Source: Bacteroidia bacterium (GTDB lineage Bacteria; Bacteroidota; Bacteroidia; UKL13-3). From it: a stretch of DNA of 34,260 nt. Under the pieces are notes generated by a model that saw only the letters and a program-made list of their open reading frames with translations, made no database searches and was not told the DNA's origin. This document shows, in pieces, positions 24,862 through 32,878 of the stretch. The position numbers and the translations under genes were made by a program. The DNA lies in NCBI GenBank assembly GCA_023151275.1, contig JAKLJI010000029.1, forward strand, positions 3,436 through 37,695, given 5' to 3'. Numbering within the stretch: position 1 is the first letter of the stretch; every line of letters begins with the position of its first letter.

Positions 24862-25290
24862 TCAGAATGGTGCGGAAACCCGCCGGAATTCTGTGGAATT
24901 CGGGCCTGTTTTCTCAATAATTCCGTGGTCTTTCATGAGTTTGATCTAATCTTTGGCTTGTCTATCTTTCACATACAACATTTCCATGATGGCATTTGCC
25001 AGCTCCGGTTAGGTATAACTGCTTTTGGAGCCAAATAAATCCCTGGCCATGACATCCAAATCTTCCAGTTTGCGGTTCTCTTTTTCTTCCTTGGTCTCTT
25101 CTCCCAAATAAACATGTCGGTTAAGCTCTTTATCCCAACCCAATTGAATCAAAGGCACATCTAATGGACTACCATCTCTCACTTTTAGCGCTTTCACAGC
25201 GCTTATGTTGTTGCTTTCATCTTTTTCAATGGATAATATTCCGGCAGCTTTTCGCTGAATCTCAGAGCCTAAATGCCCCCTTAGTTTCAT
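24862..25290 (-). pseudogene. 5'-truncated RepA/AAA-type replication ATPase fragment
   Basis: The readable piece (25290-25009) begins MKLRGHLGSEIQRKAAGI and contains ISAVKALKVRDGSPLDVP, which matches the C-terminal part of AAA-family ATPases (RepA-like helicases of plasmids and mobilisable elements), where a conserved RGHLGSEL(Q) motif precedes a strand. The ATPase core with Walker motifs is missing. Beyond the stop at 25009 the same frame continues PELANAIMEMLYVKDRQAKD, a TAG, then IKLMKDHGIIEKTGPNSTEF, ending at TGA 24862-24864; this is the winged-helix tail of the same protein. Thus two nonsense codons and a 5' deletion: inactive. It signals a former plasmid-like or mobilisable element. 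Family assignment is from memory of motifs, moderately sure. Confidence 0.6.
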
Positions 25291-25390
25291 ACCGCTTGAA
25301 CCGGACTGTGGTGACCTTTAACTATATTAAAATTAAAAAAACACGAAAATTACATATATCTGTTTTACAGATTATTAACAAGATAAAAAC

Positions 25391-25425
25391 TTGACAAATT
25401 CGGAATCAGATTCCGAATTTGTCAA
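25391..25425. repeat. 35-bp perfect palindrome, left of ATPase gene
   Basis: TTGACAAATTCGGAATC (25391-25407) is the exact reverse complement of 25409-25425, with a single central A. It ends 20 bp before the ATG at 25446 and immediately precedes the -7 box. Its near-copy lies right of the same gene. Confidence 0.95.
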
Positions 25426-25433
25426 ATAATCAA

Positions 25434-25441
25434 TAGCTTTG
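25434..25441 (+). promoter_or_regulatory. -7 box of the palindrome-flanked ATPase gene
   Basis: TAGCTTTG is an exact TAnnTTTG match ending 4 nt before the ATG at 25446. The palindrome occupies the region where the -33 contact and the RNA polymerase would sit, so a protein bound to it could block transcription. Confidence 0.5.
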
Positions 25442-25445
25442 CATT

Positions 25446-26606
25446 ATGATACAACGGGCTGCTGCTGTTAAGATAAAATACCTCGCAAGGAAATTTCCGG
25501 CTGTGGGTTTACTGGGTCCACGACAGTCGGGTAAAACTACCCTTGCCCAAGAACTCTTTCCTAAAAAGCCTTATATCAGCTTCGAAAATCAAGACAATGT
25601 ACTATTGGCTACCAAAGACCCCAGGGCCTTTCTTAGCGCATATTCCAAAGGTGCCATATTTGATGAAATTCAACGTGTGCCTCAACTTTTATCCTATATG
25701 CAGGGTATTATTGATGCGCAACCCAATAAGGTAGGCTTGTTTATTATTACCGGCTCCCAGAATTTACTGCTACTTGATACCATCACCCAAACCTTAGCCG
25801 GTCGTATTGCATTTATCCATCTGCTCCCATTTAGCTTGGGGGAACTTAAGTCAGGAAAAAACGGAATTCCTACCTTGAACAAACTTATCCTGAATGGTGG
25901 ATACCCGCGCTTGTACGACAAGAAGATTAAGCCCACCGATTACTACCCCAATTACCTGCTCACTTACGTTGAAAGGGATGTAAGACAAATCAAAAACATT
26001 TCCAATCTGGCCATGTTTCAGCGCTTCCTCAAGGTTTGTGCTACACGGGTTGGACAAGAAATTAATTACTCCTCCATAAGCAATGATACCGGTGTTGACC
26101 AGAAAACTATTCTAAGTTGGTTTGGTATTCTGGAAGCCAGTTTTATTGCTTTTCGTTTGCAACCTTTCTACAATAACCTGGGTAAGCGGCTTACCCAAAT
26201 GCCCAAGCTGTATTTTTACGATACCGGGTTATGCTGCTCACTGCTTGAACTGGAAACTGAATCGCATGTAAATACGCACCCGTTGCGCGGTGCCTTGTTT
26301 GAAAACCTGATTATTCTTGAACTCATTAAAACGCGCTTCAACAATGGTCAACGCAACAACCTCTACTTCTGGCGCGATAGAACAGGCAATGAAATTGATG
26401 TACTGATGGAACAATCGGGGCAGGTAGTTCCACTAGAAATTAAAACTGCCTCAACATTTACCAGCGACTACGTAAAGGGCATTCGATACTGGAAAAAAAT
26501 CAACCCTCAGGTTCAAGATGCCTATGTTGTGTTCACCGGAAAAACGGCCGAATTTGATTCAACTCAACTCCTTAACTGGAAAGAGATTGAACGAATAAAG
26601 AACTAA
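25446..26606 (+). CDS. AAA_14/DUF4143 ATPase
   Basis: At 386 residues this is a full-length member. The N-terminal ATPase (AAA_14) has Walker A GPRQSGKT (24-31), the substrate-like SFENQD block (about 45-50) and Walker B FDEIQ (72-76); a sensor-like ITGSQN follows (about 99-104). The C-terminal half is DUF4143: a winged-helix-like region (INYSSISNDTGVDQKTILSW) and the PD-(D/E)xK-like GNEIDVL...VPLEIKT (D318, E331, K333), which resembles a nuclease core. These ATPases are common, often solitary and poorly understood; toxin-antitoxin, defence and mobile-element roles have been proposed. The ATG fits the -7 box. No lesion is seen although all neighbours in the region are decayed. It is flanked by paired palindromes. 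Confidence 0.9.
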   Translation: MIQRAAAVKIKYLARKFPAVGLLGPRQSGKTTLAQELFPKKPYISFENQDNVLLATKDPRAFLSAYSKGAIFDEIQRVPQLLSYMQGIIDAQPNKVGLFIITGSQNLLLLDTITQTLAGRIAFIHLLPFSLGELKSGKNGIPTLNKLILNGGYPRLYDKKIKPTDYYPNYLLTYVERDVRQIKNISNLAMFQRFLKVCATRVGQEINYSSISNDTGVDQKTILSWFGILEASFIAFRLQPFYNNLGKRLTQMPKLYFYDTGLCCSLLELETESHVNTHPLRGALFENLIILELIKTRFNNGQRNNLYFWRDRTGNEIDVLMEQSGQVVPLEIKTASTFTSDYVKGIRYWKKINPQVQDAYVVFTGKTAEFDSTQLLNWKEIERIKN

Positions 26607-26621
26607 GAAATCCAGAGGATA

Positions 26622-26666
26622 AAAATTTGACAAATTCGGAATTGGATTCTGAATTTGTCAAATTTT
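26622..26666. repeat. 45-bp palindrome, right of ATPase gene
   Basis: Arms 26622-26643 and 26645-26666 are complementary at 20 of 22 positions around a central G. The inner 35 bp (26627-26661) match the left palindrome at 32 positions and the identity extends leftwards (GATAAAAA-Y-TTGACAAATTCGG). It starts 15 bp after the stop codon at 26606. No T-run typical of a terminator follows, although the A/T-rich arms might allow weak termination. Confidence 0.93.
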
Positions 26667-27091
26667 GAACGCTACTTACTATGCATTTTTTGAGTAGAAA
26701 AACAGGTTGTGAAACTATTCTATTATCCTGTTAAAATGGATACAAATTCTTATTCGTATATGAATATCTACTACTTTCTAAAATGCCTGTTAATTCATGC
26801 AAACTCCTTTCCCTCACTCCCCAAATAGATGCATGATCTCGTGCTTCTGAAAAGCTAATTTCTTTTGCGTTATCGTCCTCATGACAATTCAACTATGTAG
26901 TTCGGACTTATTCTGAAACATGAATCTGATCTTTACTTCTGAAGCTTATGGATTCTGTTCTCTGATTCTATCAACCCAAATTCTGGATAGGTAAACCAAT
27001 TCGGAGCTGTGGTTAAGCCGGAATGGCTGTTTGTTAATCCATTCAAAGAGAAAAGCTATCAGGCTTCAACTTTGAAGCAAACGTAATCACC
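26667..27091. other. Non-coding region before the LamG surface gene
   Basis: No gene or RNA seen. Directly upstream of the next gene lies a short perfect inverted repeat, GCTTCAA (27063-27069) and TTGAAGC (27072-27078), which may be a regulatory site. Confidence 0.5.
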
Positions 27092-30000
27092 ATGAAAAAA
27101 CAGTTTAGTTTGTTTATGATGCTATGCTTATGTATCTGGGCTCAGGCTCAGTTTCCAAGCAATGGCCTAATAAACAGGTTCACATTCAACTCAACCCTGG
27201 CCGGCACCAATGGCCATACCTTAAGTGGTATTGCTAGTGCAGCGTATTCAACCGACAGAAACAATGCGGCCTCTAGTGCGCTCAACATTTTAAGTTCAAG
27301 TCAGGCTAGTTCCTCAGCCGGAATACCTAATTTACCGGGAGGAAGCAGTGCCAGAACCGTTACATTTTGGTACAAAAGCAATGCGCAGACCATTCATTCT
27401 CTCTTCAACTATGGAAGCCCAAGTGCTTGTTATGCCTTGGCTTACGATGGGTCAATTGGGAGGTTAATATTCTTCAATGGTACTACAGAACTTACCATCA
27501 ACAGGCCCTATTCAACCAATTGGGTGCATGTGGCAGCATGCTATACAGGAACAAACATTTTAGTTTATGTAAATGGAGTTTTGGCATTAAACAATGCAAT
27601 TGCTGTGAACACGGGAAGCAACCCGGTGAGCAAAATAGGCTATTCACCAGGTAACGCCTATTTTGGCAGCTTTCAAATTGACGATTTGGCCATTTACAAC
27701 AGAGCCCTGAGTGCTGCTGAAATAACAGGTATTTACACAGGTGTTTGCAATCCGGTGCCTGTAAATACCACGCCAGTTCAGAATTTAAGCATTTGTGCAG
27801 GACAAAGCACCACACTTTCGGTGAATGGAAAACGTAGCATTAATTGGTACACGGTTCCAACAGGAGGAACTGCAATAGATACCGGGCTTCAATTCACTAC
27901 ACCTGAGCTTCAGGAAACTGATACCTTCTACGCAGAAAGTGATACTGCCGGTTGTGTTTCTGCTCGTTTGGCGATTGTGGTAAATGTAACTCCACTAATC
28001 AACCCAAACCCGCCAACCTTAGTTTCAGACCTTAGCGTTCCTGCCTGTTCAGGTTCTCGGGTTTTGCTTCAGGCCCAATCCAATCAGGGAATTATCCGCT
28101 GGTACAATACATCAAGTGGCGGCACACTGTTGGATACTGGCTCTTACTTTTTCACTCCGGAATTAACTACCAATACCACTTTTTATGCGGAGGTGAGCAC
28201 CGGTTGTGGACCACAAAGTATTTCATCCCGCATTCCCGTTTCCTTGCAAGTGAATGGAAACAGCGATCTGGTAAATACTACCCCTGCTTACCTTTTGTAT
28301 GCTTGTAAACGTGTTTTTGCGCATCCTACCGATTTAAGTGTTGAAACATCTGCCAATCCATCGAGTATCTTCTGGCAATTGGGCAAGAATATTCTTGGCA
28401 GTGGAAAGAATTTCCGTACTCCCGGCATCAGCTCGGATACTGTATTTTGGGTAACAGCCAAGTCAAGCTGCCTGTCTAGCCTGGCTATTCAGGTAAAGTC
28501 ATTTGATTGGGTGAGCGGATTTACGCCTTCAAACCTTACGCAAACCGGAAGTACGCCTTTATGTCCGGGTGACACAGTTAGCGTAAAAGCATCAAACATT
28601 GACCAGGTTCCTTTGATTTGGTACTCTACCACTGACCAGGTTCTGGGATGGGGAGATTCTGCCCGACTGGTATTGCCGCGCAATGGAACATTTCTGGTTA
28701 GAAGAGGCTCTGGTGCTTGTGCGTCTTCAGCAACAACTGTGCAATTTCCTGTGAACACTGTTCCATTGGCAAGTATCAGTTTGGCAAACGATAGCATTCG
28801 CGCTTTAAACTCATTTGATTCCTATACTCTATACCGCAATGGCGAAGTTATTGCAAGCGGCAACGCGGGAGGCACTTTTGCCATTCCAGCTTCGTGCGGG
28901 ACCTATCAGGCTAGTTTTACAAACACAACAAACACCTGTGGGAATGTAACAGCCATGGCAAGGCGAACTCAAATTCCTGCTGGTTCTGGTGCGGGTTGCT
29001 ACTATTACGACTTCCAAAGTTTTACCAATTTGCAATACCCTGCCTTTTGGTCGTGGTCGCTTAACGGACAACCCGGAACACCGAATGTTCCAATCAATGC
29101 TAGTGGAGTTACCTCCACTACCAATTGGATATGTCCATCAAGTGGCACGCTCAATATTCGCATTAGAAGTGCAAATGGATGTGAATTTACCGGTAGCATT
29201 CAGGTACAAAACCTAACCAGTATTTACAACAATGTTCCCGGTGGCTTTGTGGGTATTGATACCTTAACCAGTTGTGTTCTTAAATCGAATGTCATAACTA
29301 TTTCATCTATGACATCAGGTGTTGGGGTAAGCGGTTCAACTCAGGTTTGCTATCAAAACAGCACCTTATTTACAGCCAGTACCAATAGGCCCGGCAGCAT
29401 TCATTGGTTCAATTCACCTACTTCAAGCACTCCAATTTTTGTTGGTGACACCTTAAGGACACCAATTCTAGACACAACCACTACCTTTTATTATGCAAGA
29501 AATTTTGAAGGTTGCAGTAGTCCAAAAACGGCCAGGACCGTAACGGTAAACCCGGAAATCAAGGTTCAATTGACGCCAAGTGACACTACCATTTGCTCCG
29601 GAAAGGCGGTAGCATTTACCGCTAATACAGTTAACTTCTCAACCTATAGCTGGCAATCCAAGCATCATGGAAATAGGTCAGGTGGAACATCTTGGCTTTT
29701 AAATCCGGTTCAGACAGATACTATCCGTCTTCAAATCAGCAATAATGGATGTTCCAATTCAGCAAGCTCAATTGTGAAGGTGAATGCAAATACGCTTTTT
29801 GTTCATACGCTGAGGAGTTGTTTTGGTAAGCCTGTTGTGTTTAGAGGAGATACAATTAGAAACCCCGGAGATTATGAGTTCCAGCTTCCCAATGCACTTG
29901 GTTGCGATTCGACCATTTTACTCACGGTAATTTTCTCAAACCAGTTGCAACAAGTTGTAAATGCTTCAATTTGCAATGGACAATCGTACCGCTTTAACAA

Positions 30001-30556
30001 TCGGGATATTTCTGCTGCTGGAACCTACCGCGATACCTTAGTAGCAAGTGGAGGATGCGATAGCGTGGTTGTTTTGAATTTAGAAGTAAAGCCACTGCCA
30101 CAACCGAGTATTGTTCAAAACGGTGCCGAATTGAGTACCCAAGTTTTCGTTAGCTACCAATGGAAGCTTAACAACCTGGATATTCCTGGAGCTGTTTCTC
30201 GCACTTTTATGGCTCAGCAAACCGGCTCGTATCGTGTCAGGGTAAGTGATAATTCCAACTGCTCAAACCTATCAGAACCCTTTGAATTGAACACGGTTGG
30301 ATTGCAAGGCATGGGACCAAATGGATTTTCATTTGGCTTATTTCCCAATCCGGCTCGCGATGAAATTAGGCTTTCCGGCTTACCTGACAGCTGTCCTATC
30401 CAGGTTTACGACCTAATGGGAAAACTGCATTACAGCGGTAAAACTTCAGGCCAAGAACCCACCATTTTGGTTCAGGATTTCAAAGATGGTGTGTATGTTT
30501 TGGTAGCGGAAGTTGCTGGTCAAAAAATCAGGAAGCAATTTGTAATCACCAGGTGA
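27092..30556 (+). CDS. T9SS surface protein with LamG and Ig-like domains
   Basis: The 1154-residue protein has a signal peptide (MKKQFSLFMMLCLCIWAQAQ), then a concanavalin-like LamG domain (about residues 25-215; blocks TVTFWYKSNAQT, WVHVAACYTG and IDDLAIYNRALSAAEITGIY), the type used to bind glycans. Several Ig-like modules of the Bacteroidota surface kind follow, recognisable by CAGQSTTLSV / CPGDTVSVKA openings, I(H/N)WY/F motifs and TTFYAE/YAR endings. Cys-rich modules with GGCDSVVVLNLEV come near residue 1000. The C-terminus FGLFPNPARDEIRLSG...DGVYVLVAEV...KQFVITR is a T9SS type-A sorting domain (last ~80 residues). It should be exported and tethered at the surface; adhesion or glycan binding is likely, no catalytic residues seen. 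A terminator follows. Confidence 0.92.
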   Translation: MKKQFSLFMMLCLCIWAQAQFPSNGLINRFTFNSTLAGTNGHTLSGIASAAYSTDRNNAASSALNILSSSQASSSAGIPNLPGGSSARTVTFWYKSNAQTIHSLFNYGSPSACYALAYDGSIGRLIFFNGTTELTINRPYSTNWVHVAACYTGTNILVYVNGVLALNNAIAVNTGSNPVSKIGYSPGNAYFGSFQIDDLAIYNRALSAAEITGIYTGVCNPVPVNTTPVQNLSICAGQSTTLSVNGKRSINWYTVPTGGTAIDTGLQFTTPELQETDTFYAESDTAGCVSARLAIVVNVTPLINPNPPTLVSDLSVPACSGSRVLLQAQSNQGIIRWYNTSSGGTLLDTGSYFFTPELTTNTTFYAEVSTGCGPQSISSRIPVSLQVNGNSDLVNTTPAYLLYACKRVFAHPTDLSVETSANPSSIFWQLGKNILGSGKNFRTPGISSDTVFWVTAKSSCLSSLAIQVKSFDWVSGFTPSNLTQTGSTPLCPGDTVSVKASNIDQVPLIWYSTTDQVLGWGDSARLVLPRNGTFLVRRGSGACASSATTVQFPVNTVPLASISLANDSIRALNSFDSYTLYRNGEVIASGNAGGTFAIPASCGTYQASFTNTTNTCGNVTAMARRTQIPAGSGAGCYYYDFQSFTNLQYPAFWSWSLNGQPGTPNVPINASGVTSTTNWICPSSGTLNIRIRSANGCEFTGSIQVQNLTSIYNNVPGGFVGIDTLTSCVLKSNVITISSMTSGVGVSGSTQVCYQNSTLFTASTNRPGSIHWFNSPTSSTPIFVGDTLRTPILDTTTTFYYARNFEGCSSPKTARTVTVNPEIKVQLTPSDTTICSGKAVAFTANTVNFSTYSWQSKHHGNRSGGTSWLLNPVQTDTIRLQISNNGCSNSASSIVKVNANTLFVHTLRSCFGKPVVFRGDTIRNPGDYEFQLPNALGCDSTILLTVIFSNQLQQVVNASICNGQSYRFNNRDISAAGTYRDTLVASGGCDSVVVLNLEVKPLPQPSIVQNGAELSTQVFVSYQWKLNNLDIPGAVSRTFMAQQTGSYRVRVSDNSNCSNLSEPFELNTVGLQGMGPNGFSFGLFPNPARDEIRLSGLPDSCPIQVYDLMGKLHYSGKTSGQEPTILVQDFKDGVYVLVAEVAGQKIRKQFVITR

Positions 30557-30596
30557 TTATTTGAACTTATCTTTAGTATTCAGAAAGGTTTAATAA

Positions 30597-30630
30597 GAAA
30601 AAGCTGCTCTTGTGGGCAGCTTTTTTTTTT
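30597..30630 (+). terminator. Intrinsic terminator after the LamG surface gene
   Basis: AAGCTGC (30601-30607) pairs with GCAGCTT (30616-30622), followed by a T-run ending at 30630. It lies 41 bp beyond the stop codon. Confidence 0.88.
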
Positions 30631-30636
30631 AACCAA

Positions 30637-31190
30637 GAATGGATGAAGGGAATGAAGAGTTTCCTCTTATTGTATAATGCTTGCCTAAAGCGGTAAGGAT
30701 TGTGGTTATTATTTTACCATGAAGGAATGAAGGGAATGAAGAGTTTCCTCCTATTGCATTATGCTTGCCTAAAGCGATGAAGATTGTGGTTATTTTTTAC
30801 CATGAAGGAATGAAGGGAATGAAGTGCTTACGTAGATTGCAAGACGCTTTCCCTGATGGAGTGAATTTTCACCATGAAGGAATGAAGGCCATGAAGGATT
30901 TTGCTTGACACGGAAGAGAAGTTAACCATGAAGGGATGAAGGGAATGAAGTGCTTATATAGATTCCAAGACGCTTTCCCTGATGGAGTGAATTTTCACCA
31001 TGAAGGAATGAAGGCCATGAAGGGATGAAGGGATGAAGGGAATGAAGAGTTTTCTCCACAGTTATGCCGAAGCATTTCCTGATAGTGTGAGCTTTAACCA
31101 TGAAGGAATGAAGGCCATGAAGGATTTTGCTTGACACGGAAGATAAGTTAACAATGAAGGGATGAAGGGAATGAAGTGCTTCCTCTTATT
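30637..31190. repeat. Mosaic ATGAAGG-rich intergenic repeat array
   Basis: About nine copies of a core like CCATGAAGGAATGAAGG(GA/CC)ATGAAG lie at irregular spacing (54-83 bp). Between them longer modules recur. GACGCTTTCCCTGATGGAGT with its flanks occurs at about 30843 and 30969. GATTTTGCTTGACACGGAAGA with its flanks occurs at about 30897 and 31123. TTGCCTAAAGCG occurs at about 30681 and 30767. A minus-strand open frame at 30922-31137 exists only because the units lack stops on that strand. It has no CRISPR regularity (the units are not separated by unique spacers of constant length). Function unknown. It fills the 710-bp gap between the surface gene and bshC. Confidence 0.88.
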
Positions 31191-31266
31191 GCATAATGTC
31201 TACCTGTTGGAGTGAGGATGATAGTGTCGTCTGGGTTTTACTTTGCCAAGTTTTAGTTTCGCTTTA

Positions 31267-32874
31267 TTAACAAAACTCAAGCAGCATTCCCTTCTCAAAG
31301 GGCTTCACAAAGTCTAGGATTCTTGCGGCCCAGAAGCTATCGTATAGCGCCTCCATTTCGGGAAGAATAAGGTTACGCTCCTGAAGAATTCCTCCGGGGA
31401 ACAGCTCTTTGCGCCAACCTTCCAACTTAAGGAGTTTTGACTCATGCTTCTTTCTTCTGAGCTGTTGGTATTTTTTCACAAGCTCCTTTAACTCCTGCTT
31501 GTCTTCAAGTTTGTCTTGAAGTGTTTCGTGTGAGAGTTCGCCATCCACTTTGGTCATTTCCTCATAAATCCGCTGCCAGCTTTCCAAAATTTGTTCTGCT
31601 AGCAGGGGTACCTCAGTGTCACCTTGTTTTTCATAGAACAAAGCCTCAAGCTTTGAAAGCGGTAACAATATATCTTGGGGATTTAGCTGCATTTCTTCCA
31701 AACGCTTATTCAAGCCCGGAGGGAATATGACCTGCATGTGGCGCAACACCGGAATGGGATAGCATAGGGCATTGGCATCAAACAGTGGCTTGAGTTGAAG
31801 CCAGTAAGCAATTTCGGCGGGTCCACCCACATAAGCCAAATTAGGCAATACGCACTCTTGGTAAAGTGGACGAAGATTTACATTCGGGCTAAATCGCTCA
31901 GGATTCGATTTAAGGATTTCAAGCAGGTTATTTAGGTCAAAATTTTGGTCTGAATCGGATAGGCTAAAGCTGTTGCCGGAGCTGTCCTTCTTTAGTAAAT
32001 TTCGTTTTCCAGCTTCATCAAGCAAAAACAAATTGCAGGCTCTTGCATTGATTTGCAAGTCGTAATGTGCAGCTAATTGTTTATCGCCTTCCTGCTGGAC
32101 TTGGAAATGTGTACTTGTGGCTAGGTCTTTTTCCATGATTGGCCTGAAAAGCGACTTCAATTCTGCATTGTCAGGATCGAGTACCAAAAGACCTAAATCT
32201 TTGAAGTACTCATGAAAAAAGCGAAAACTTGCGTTGGCCAATAATTCACCCTCTTTGTAACAAGATTTAATAAGCTGAATCAATCGGCGGGAGGCATGGT
32301 TATCAGGTAATAGCTCTTGAACTTGTTGAATGAGTGGCTCCAAGTTAGCGATACGCAACCTACCAACTGCTTCACCTTGATGCGGTAGTTCCCAATTGAG
32401 CCAGGTATCTTTTACAAAAAAGCGGGCGATTTCCTCAAAATCGTGGTCTTCGGAAGCCAACCATAAAACAGGAACAACCTTGTTTTCTGTGGACTGGGCT
32501 GACAATTCCTCTGCCAATTTCACGGCAGTAAGAATTTTGTAGGTGGTAAACAAGGGACCTCCAAAAAGCACAAGTTGATGACCCGTTGTTACGGTAAATG
32601 TATTCTCTGATTCCAGCGCTTTCAGGTTTTGGAAAACCTTGGGAGCCTGCTTTTCAGAAATGCCCAGTTCCTGGTATTTTGTTCGCATTGCATTTACAAG
32701 CTGCATGCGATGGTAAGCTGGATAGTTCTTTTTCTTCTCGGCAATTTGTGCCGGATACGACTCAAGCTTATGGCTTCGGTTGTAGGCAAATTGCAGAAAA
32801 TCTGACTCCTGAATGTAATCGTAGCAAAGCTTATTTAGCAAGCCAACAGAAAAGGGATCAATGCGGTTTATCAT
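31267..32874 (-). CDS. bshC: Putative cysteine ligase BshC (bacillithiol synthesis)
   Basis: This 535-residue protein is the last step of bacillithiol biosynthesis: BshC adds cysteine to GlcN-malate made by BshA and BshB. Family landmarks are the N-terminal region INRIDPFSVGLLNKLCYDYI, TVTTGHQLVLFGGPLFTTYK (about residues 94-113), VVPVLWLASEDHDFEEI and CVLPNLAYVGGPAEIAYWLQ, followed by a coiled-coil-like C-terminal segment. The start at ATG 32874 is 4 bp beyond the rimO stop (32879), so the genes are cotranscribed and probably translationally coupled; the longer frame to 32922 is not the start. bshA and bshB are not in this window. Bacillithiol is the major low-molecular-weight thiol in many Bacteroidota and Firmicutes. 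Confidence 0.93.
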   Translation of the reverse strand: MINRIDPFSVGLLNKLCYDYIQESDFLQFAYNRSHKLESYPAQIAEKKKNYPAYHRMQLVNAMRTKYQELGISEKQAPKVFQNLKALESENTFTVTTGHQLVLFGGPLFTTYKILTAVKLAEELSAQSTENKVVPVLWLASEDHDFEEIARFFVKDTWLNWELPHQGEAVGRLRIANLEPLIQQVQELLPDNHASRRLIQLIKSCYKEGELLANASFRFFHEYFKDLGLLVLDPDNAELKSLFRPIMEKDLATSTHFQVQQEGDKQLAAHYDLQINARACNLFLLDEAGKRNLLKKDSSGNSFSLSDSDQNFDLNNLLEILKSNPERFSPNVNLRPLYQECVLPNLAYVGGPAEIAYWLQLKPLFDANALCYPIPVLRHMQVIFPPGLNKRLEEMQLNPQDILLPLSKLEALFYEKQGDTEVPLLAEQILESWQRIYEEMTKVDGELSHETLQDKLEDKQELKELVKKYQQLRRKKHESKLLKLEGWRKELFPGGILQERNLILPEMEALYDSFWAARILDFVKPFEKGMLLEFC

Positions 32875-32878
32875 AGTG

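Noticed and set aside
26622-26666. Ordinary intrinsic terminator of the ATPase gene
   Set aside because: The same palindrome also stands upstream of the gene and no long T-run follows; a terminator alone does not explain the pair.
22214-27091. Second copy of the ssrA 3' end (attachment site)
   Set aside because: I read through the region for a repeat of the tmRNA 3' end and saw none, so an intact attachment-site pair is not claimed.
30922-31137. Minus-strand coding region across the repeat array
   Set aside because: It is simply the stop-free translation of repeat units, with low complexity (LHS, FLHG) and no start context.
30637-31190. CRISPR array
   Set aside because: Spacing between core repeats is irregular (54-83 bp), the intervening segments recur instead of being unique, and no cas genes are near.
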